Source: an uncultured Ruminococcus sp. (lineage in GTDB: Bacteria; Bacillota; Clostridia; Oscillospirales; CAG-272). From it: a DNA stretch of 7,689 nt. The notes below the pieces were generated by a model that had not been told where the DNA came from, ran no database searches, and saw only the letters and a list, made by a program, of their open reading frames with translations. The stretch is from assembly GCA_902783705.1 (NCBI GenBank), contig CACZSA010000003.1, forward strand, positions 1-7,689, read 5' to 3'. Within the stretch, counting starts at the first letter, position 1. Each line of letters opens with the position of its first letter. This document shows positions 5,645 to 7,689 of the stretch, one piece after another. Position numbers and translations under genes: made by a program.

Positions 5645-5673
5645 TTGCATTTTATTGCCGTTTCCTGTATAAT
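5645..5673 (+). promoter_or_regulatory. Sigma-70 promoter for the LCP-like gene and probably glyS
   Basis: -10 TATAAT (5668-5673) is perfect. The -35 at the right distance is TTGCAT (5645-5650) with a 17-base spacer. A perfect TTGACA also sits at 5638-5643, but 24 bases from the -10, too far to work with it. Transcription would start near 5680. The rest of the 148-base gap (5560-5707) holds only a pyrimidine-rich stretch (5610-5634) and a weak 5-base hairpin (5582-5596); I see no clear terminator for the gene before it. Confidence 0.75.
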
Positions 5674-5679
5674 ATAGGG

Positions 5680-5691
5680 TATCATGTGATA
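5680..5691. repeat. Inverted repeat TATCA-TG-TGATA on the predicted transcript start
   Basis: The arms TATCA (5680-5684) and TGATA (5687-5691) are exact inverted copies around two bases. The site begins where transcription from the 5645-5673 promoter should start and ends 3 bases before the Shine-Dalgarno AAGGAAG (5695-5701). Such a place suits a repressor operator, but the arms are short and chance cannot be ruled out. Confidence 0.4.
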
Positions 5692-5707
5692 CGAAAGGAA
5701 GTAACCC

Positions 5708-7156
5708 ATGCTTTCCGCGCTTAAAAATTTCGGCGTCACATTTCTGATCTCCGCCCTGATCTTCGGGATCATCGCGTACTTCGCGACCCTGTTCGTCTCG
5801 CGGACCGTCGACGACATTCTCGAGGTGGATCACACCGCCCTCGAAGAGATCACCGCGGTCGAGCAGGAAACAACCTCCGAGGAGACGAGCACACCCGACG
5901 ACACGGTTCCCGAAGAACCCTTACCGGACGGCGAGACCTTCAATCTTCTCCTCGTCACCACGGACTACCGTCCTGACCTCTACAACGATTACGCGCCCGA
6001 CGCGGAAGCCATCACAAAGGCCGCCGCCGGGCTGGACAGCGCCGTTCCCACCCTCGGCATCCTCTCGGTCGATTTCCGCGAGGTGAGCGCCACCTCGATC
6101 GTGCTTCTGCGCGTCGACCGGGAACGCCGCCAGTTCGTTTACACCTATTTCACCCCCGAAATGACGGTCTACACCCCGAGCGGATACCGTTCCCTCTCCG
6201 AAATCTCGACAGTCTACGGAATGGATTCCCTCGCCGAGTACATCAACGCGATGACCGGACTGAAGATCCATTATACGATGCTCCTCGACGGCTATCACTT
6301 CGACGAGCTTTCCGAGATCCTCGGCAGCGTGACCGTCAATCTCCCGCGCGACATCTACGACGACGGGCAGGAGATCACGTTTGAATACGACACCAAGATT
6401 CAGCGCGTCGGCGAGGACGGCTGGCCGTGGACCGAGAGCGTCCCGAACAAATGGCTGATGGGCATCGGCGAGAATACGGTCGACGGAGACGCGCTCTGGA
6501 CCCTCTCCCTCGCGGCGGAACACACCGAGGCGGACCGCGACGCGAAGCAGTCCTACACGCTGAGCATCGTCAAAGCCTATCTCACCGCCATCGCCTCCCT
6601 CGACGAAGCGGCGGCGCACCGTGTCATGGAACAGCTTCTGACCCCCGAATCGGGCTGGTCGAAATACAGCTGGTACGTGCCTCCGGTGGACGAGACGCCC
6701 GTGGAGAAGCCCTCCGATGCGGACGGTGAAAATGAAAACCCGGCCGCCGAAGAACCCGCCCAGGAGGAATCGGTCGCCGAGGAACCCGCAGAAGCGGATC
6801 CCGATCTTCCCTTTGACATCACCCCGGTGGGCAGTGAAACCGTACCCGCTCCCGCCCCGGATGAGCCCGAGGAGGGCGAAGAACCCGCGGAGACAGAGGC
6901 TGAGCCGAGCGGTCCGATCTGGGTCCTGCCCCTCGGCGAGCCGGACGCGGCGGTCCTCTCGACCGAGTTCACGATGACGGACTTCGAGAACTGTTACGCG
7001 CTGCTCAAGGCCGTCTCCTCCTTTTCCACGGTGAACGTCACCTACCCCTGCTCCTACATCCCCGCCGCCGACAACCGCGCCGAGGTCTTCGACGTCAAGC
7101 TCCGCGACGGTCTCGAGCTCTTCGCACAGTGGCGCGCGCCCGCGAAGGTCCAGTAA
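5708..7156 (+). CDS. Degenerate LytR-CpsA-Psr (LCP) family protein with acidic insert
   Basis: A 482-residue protein with a short cytosolic start, one membrane segment (about 8-30) and an extracellular remainder. An acidic linker (about 39-76) leads into an LCP-like domain (about 78-300): FNLLLVTTDYRPD (78-90) for the usual GxDxR strand; TSIVLLRVDRERRQFVYTYF (129-148) for the next strand pair; EYINAMTGLKIHYTMLLDGYHFDELSEILGSVTVNLP (178-213), a very typical LCP block; and DALWTLSLAAEHTEADRDAKQS (261-282) for the last arginine-rich helix. LCP enzymes move teichoic acid or capsule polymers from a lipid carrier to peptidoglycan. Here the usual R/SD and SIPRD signatures read SATS (127-130) and YFTPEM (147-152), so activity is doubtful. 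A Pro/Glu-rich stretch (about 326-402) is inserted before the final conserved block (403-482). Start: ATG at 5708 with AAGGAAG 6 bases upstream. It probably shares a transcript with glyS. Confidence 0.7.
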   Translation: MLSALKNFGVTFLISALIFGIIAYFATLFVSRTVDDILEVDHTALEEITAVEQETTSEETSTPDDTVPEEPLPDGETFNLLLVTTDYRPDLYNDYAPDAEAITKAAAGLDSAVPTLGILSVDFREVSATSIVLLRVDRERRQFVYTYFTPEMTVYTPSGYRSLSEISTVYGMDSLAEYINAMTGLKIHYTMLLDGYHFDELSEILGSVTVNLPRDIYDDGQEITFEYDTKIQRVGEDGWPWTESVPNKWLMGIGENTVDGDALWTLSLAAEHTEADRDAKQSYTLSIVKAYLTAIASLDEAAAHRVMEQLLTPESGWSKYSWYVPPVDETPVEKPSDADGENENPAAEEPAQEESVAEEPAEADPDLPFDITPVGSETVPAPAPDEPEEGEEPAETEAEPSGPIWVLPLGEPDAAVLSTEFTMTDFENCYALLKAVSSFSTVNVTYPCSYIPAADNRAEVFDVKLRDGLELFAQWRAPAKVQ

Positions 7157-7198
7157 TCCGTTTTACATTCAAGTTTCAGATAAAGGAAGGTATATCCC

Positions 7199-7689
7199 AT
7201 GCGCATGTCCAACGAAGCGAAAACCATGGAGAAAATCGTCGCGCTCTGCAAGAACAGAGGGTTTGTGTACGCCGGAAGCGAAATCTACGGCGGTCTCGCC
7301 AACTCCTGGGATTACGGCCCGCTCGGCGTGGAATTCAAGAACAATGTCAAGAAGGCGTGGTGGAAGAAGTTCGTCACGGAATGCCCCTATAACGTCGGGC
7401 TGGACTCCGCGATCATCATGAACCCCCAGACCTGGGTGGCGTCCGGTCACCTCGGCGGGTTCTCCGATCCCCTCATGGACTGCAAGGCCTGCAAATCCCG
7501 TCACCGCGCGGACAAGCTCATCGAGGACTACGCGTTTGAAAACCACCTCGACGACGTCAACCCCGCCGGATGGACCGACGACGAGATGAGCGCGTATATC
7601 AAGGAAAACCACATCAAGTGCCCGGACTGCGGCGCGGAGGACTTCACCCCCATCCGCAAGTTCAATCTGATGTTCAAGACCTTCATCGG
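7199..7689 (+). CDS. glyS: Glycyl-tRNA synthetase, single-chain class II type, N-terminal part
   Basis: The gene runs off the window end; 163 codons are readable. The enzyme charges tRNA-Gly with glycine using ATP in the cytosol. MEKIVALCKNRGFVYAGSEI (residues 10-29) and the following YGGLANSWDYGPLGVEFKNN are the unmistakable N-terminus of the alpha-2 (homodimeric) glycyl-tRNA synthetase, not the separate alpha and beta subunits of E. coli; MNPQTWVASGHLGGFSDPLMDC follows as expected. Two CxxC pairs (DCKACKS and KCPDCGA) may hold a zinc ion in the insertion seen in bacterial forms. The start is ATG at 7199 with AGGAAGG (7184-7190) 8 bases upstream; a second ATG at 7205 is too far from it. Only 42 bases separate it from the LCP-like gene, without promoter, terminator or T-box, so joint transcription is likely. 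Confidence 0.95.
   Translation, partial: MRMSNEAKTMEKIVALCKNRGFVYAGSEIYGGLANSWDYGPLGVEFKNNVKKAWWKKFVTECPYNVGLDSAIIMNPQTWVASGHLGGFSDPLMDCKACKSRHRADKLIEDYAFENHLDDVNPAGWTDDEMSAYIKENHIKCPDCGAEDFTPIRKFNLMFKTFI

Noticed and set aside
5638..5673. TTGACA at 5638 as the -35 of the LCP-like promoter
   Set aside because: The distance to the TATAAT at 5668 is 24 bases, well beyond the 16-18 that sigma-70 allows; TTGCAT at 5645 has the right 17-base distance.
5560..5707. T-box riboswitch or other leader RNA ahead of the LCP-glyS unit
   Set aside because: The predicted leader from about 5680 is under 30 bases, and no T-box core (TGGNACCGCG-like) or antiterminator structure is present in the gap.
1..7689. 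Defence system, mobile element or CRISPR array
   Set aside because: No nuclease, transposase, integrase, toxin-antitoxin pair, repeat array or terminal inverted repeat was seen. Gene content and base composition are even along the window and look like ordinary chromosome.

Overview
The window is GC-rich chromosomal DNA and looks like a Gram-positive, clostridial-type (Firmicutes/Bacillota) genome. The pointers are an Rrf2 regulator directly followed by a NifS/IscS cysteine desulfurase, QueH instead of QueG for the last step of queuosine synthesis, a FliB-type cysteine-rich protein, an LCP-fold cell-wall protein and a single-chain glycyl-tRNA synthetase. Calling it a high-GC gut-type clostridium is inference; no rRNA or other taxonomic marker is present. 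No tRNA, rRNA, CRISPR array, insertion sequence or phage gene was found. Protein-coding density is high and no gap between genes exceeds about 190 bases.

Layout: (1) 1-184, + strand, the C-terminal end of a HAD-family hydrolase, which meets a convergent - strand gene at a bidirectional terminator (192-220). (2) 222-692, -, a small TerB-like helical protein behind a perfect consensus promoter (724-752). (3) 762-1772, -, a membrane-anchored PI-PLC-like phosphodiesterase, whose promoter (1816-1844) is divergent from the next one. (4) 1885-3589, +, an Rrf2/IscR-type regulator and a class I cysteine desulfurase in one transcription unit, ending at a second bidirectional terminator (3606-3650). (5) 3646-4308, -, QueH. 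(6) 4495-5559, +, a flagellin lysine-N-methylase (FliB)-like protein, divergent from queH. (7) 5708-7156, +, a degenerate LytR-CpsA-Psr (LCP) protein, followed 42 bases later by (8) 7199 to the window end, +, the N-terminal third of glycyl-tRNA synthetase.

Working together: the Rrf2 protein carries three cysteines in the place where IscR binds its Fe-S cluster, and it precedes the sulfur donor enzyme of Fe-S assembly, so cluster-sensing feedback is the natural reading. QueH and FliB-type proteins are themselves Fe-S enzymes, so the middle of the window is rich in iron-sulfur biology, though each has its own promoter. The PI-PLC and LCP proteins both sit at the outer membrane face and may touch lipids or the cell wall.

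Six sigma-70 promoters could be read by eye, one for each transcription unit that starts in the window. They helped fix several start codons: PI-PLC (GTG at 1772), TerB-like (692), QueH (4308) and FliB-like (4495). I see no clear undescribed multi-gene system. The points most worth a second look are the LCP protein that has lost its usual active-site signatures and carries a large acidic insert, the FliB-like protein with no flagellar neighbours, and several symmetric or repeated sites placed on promoters.
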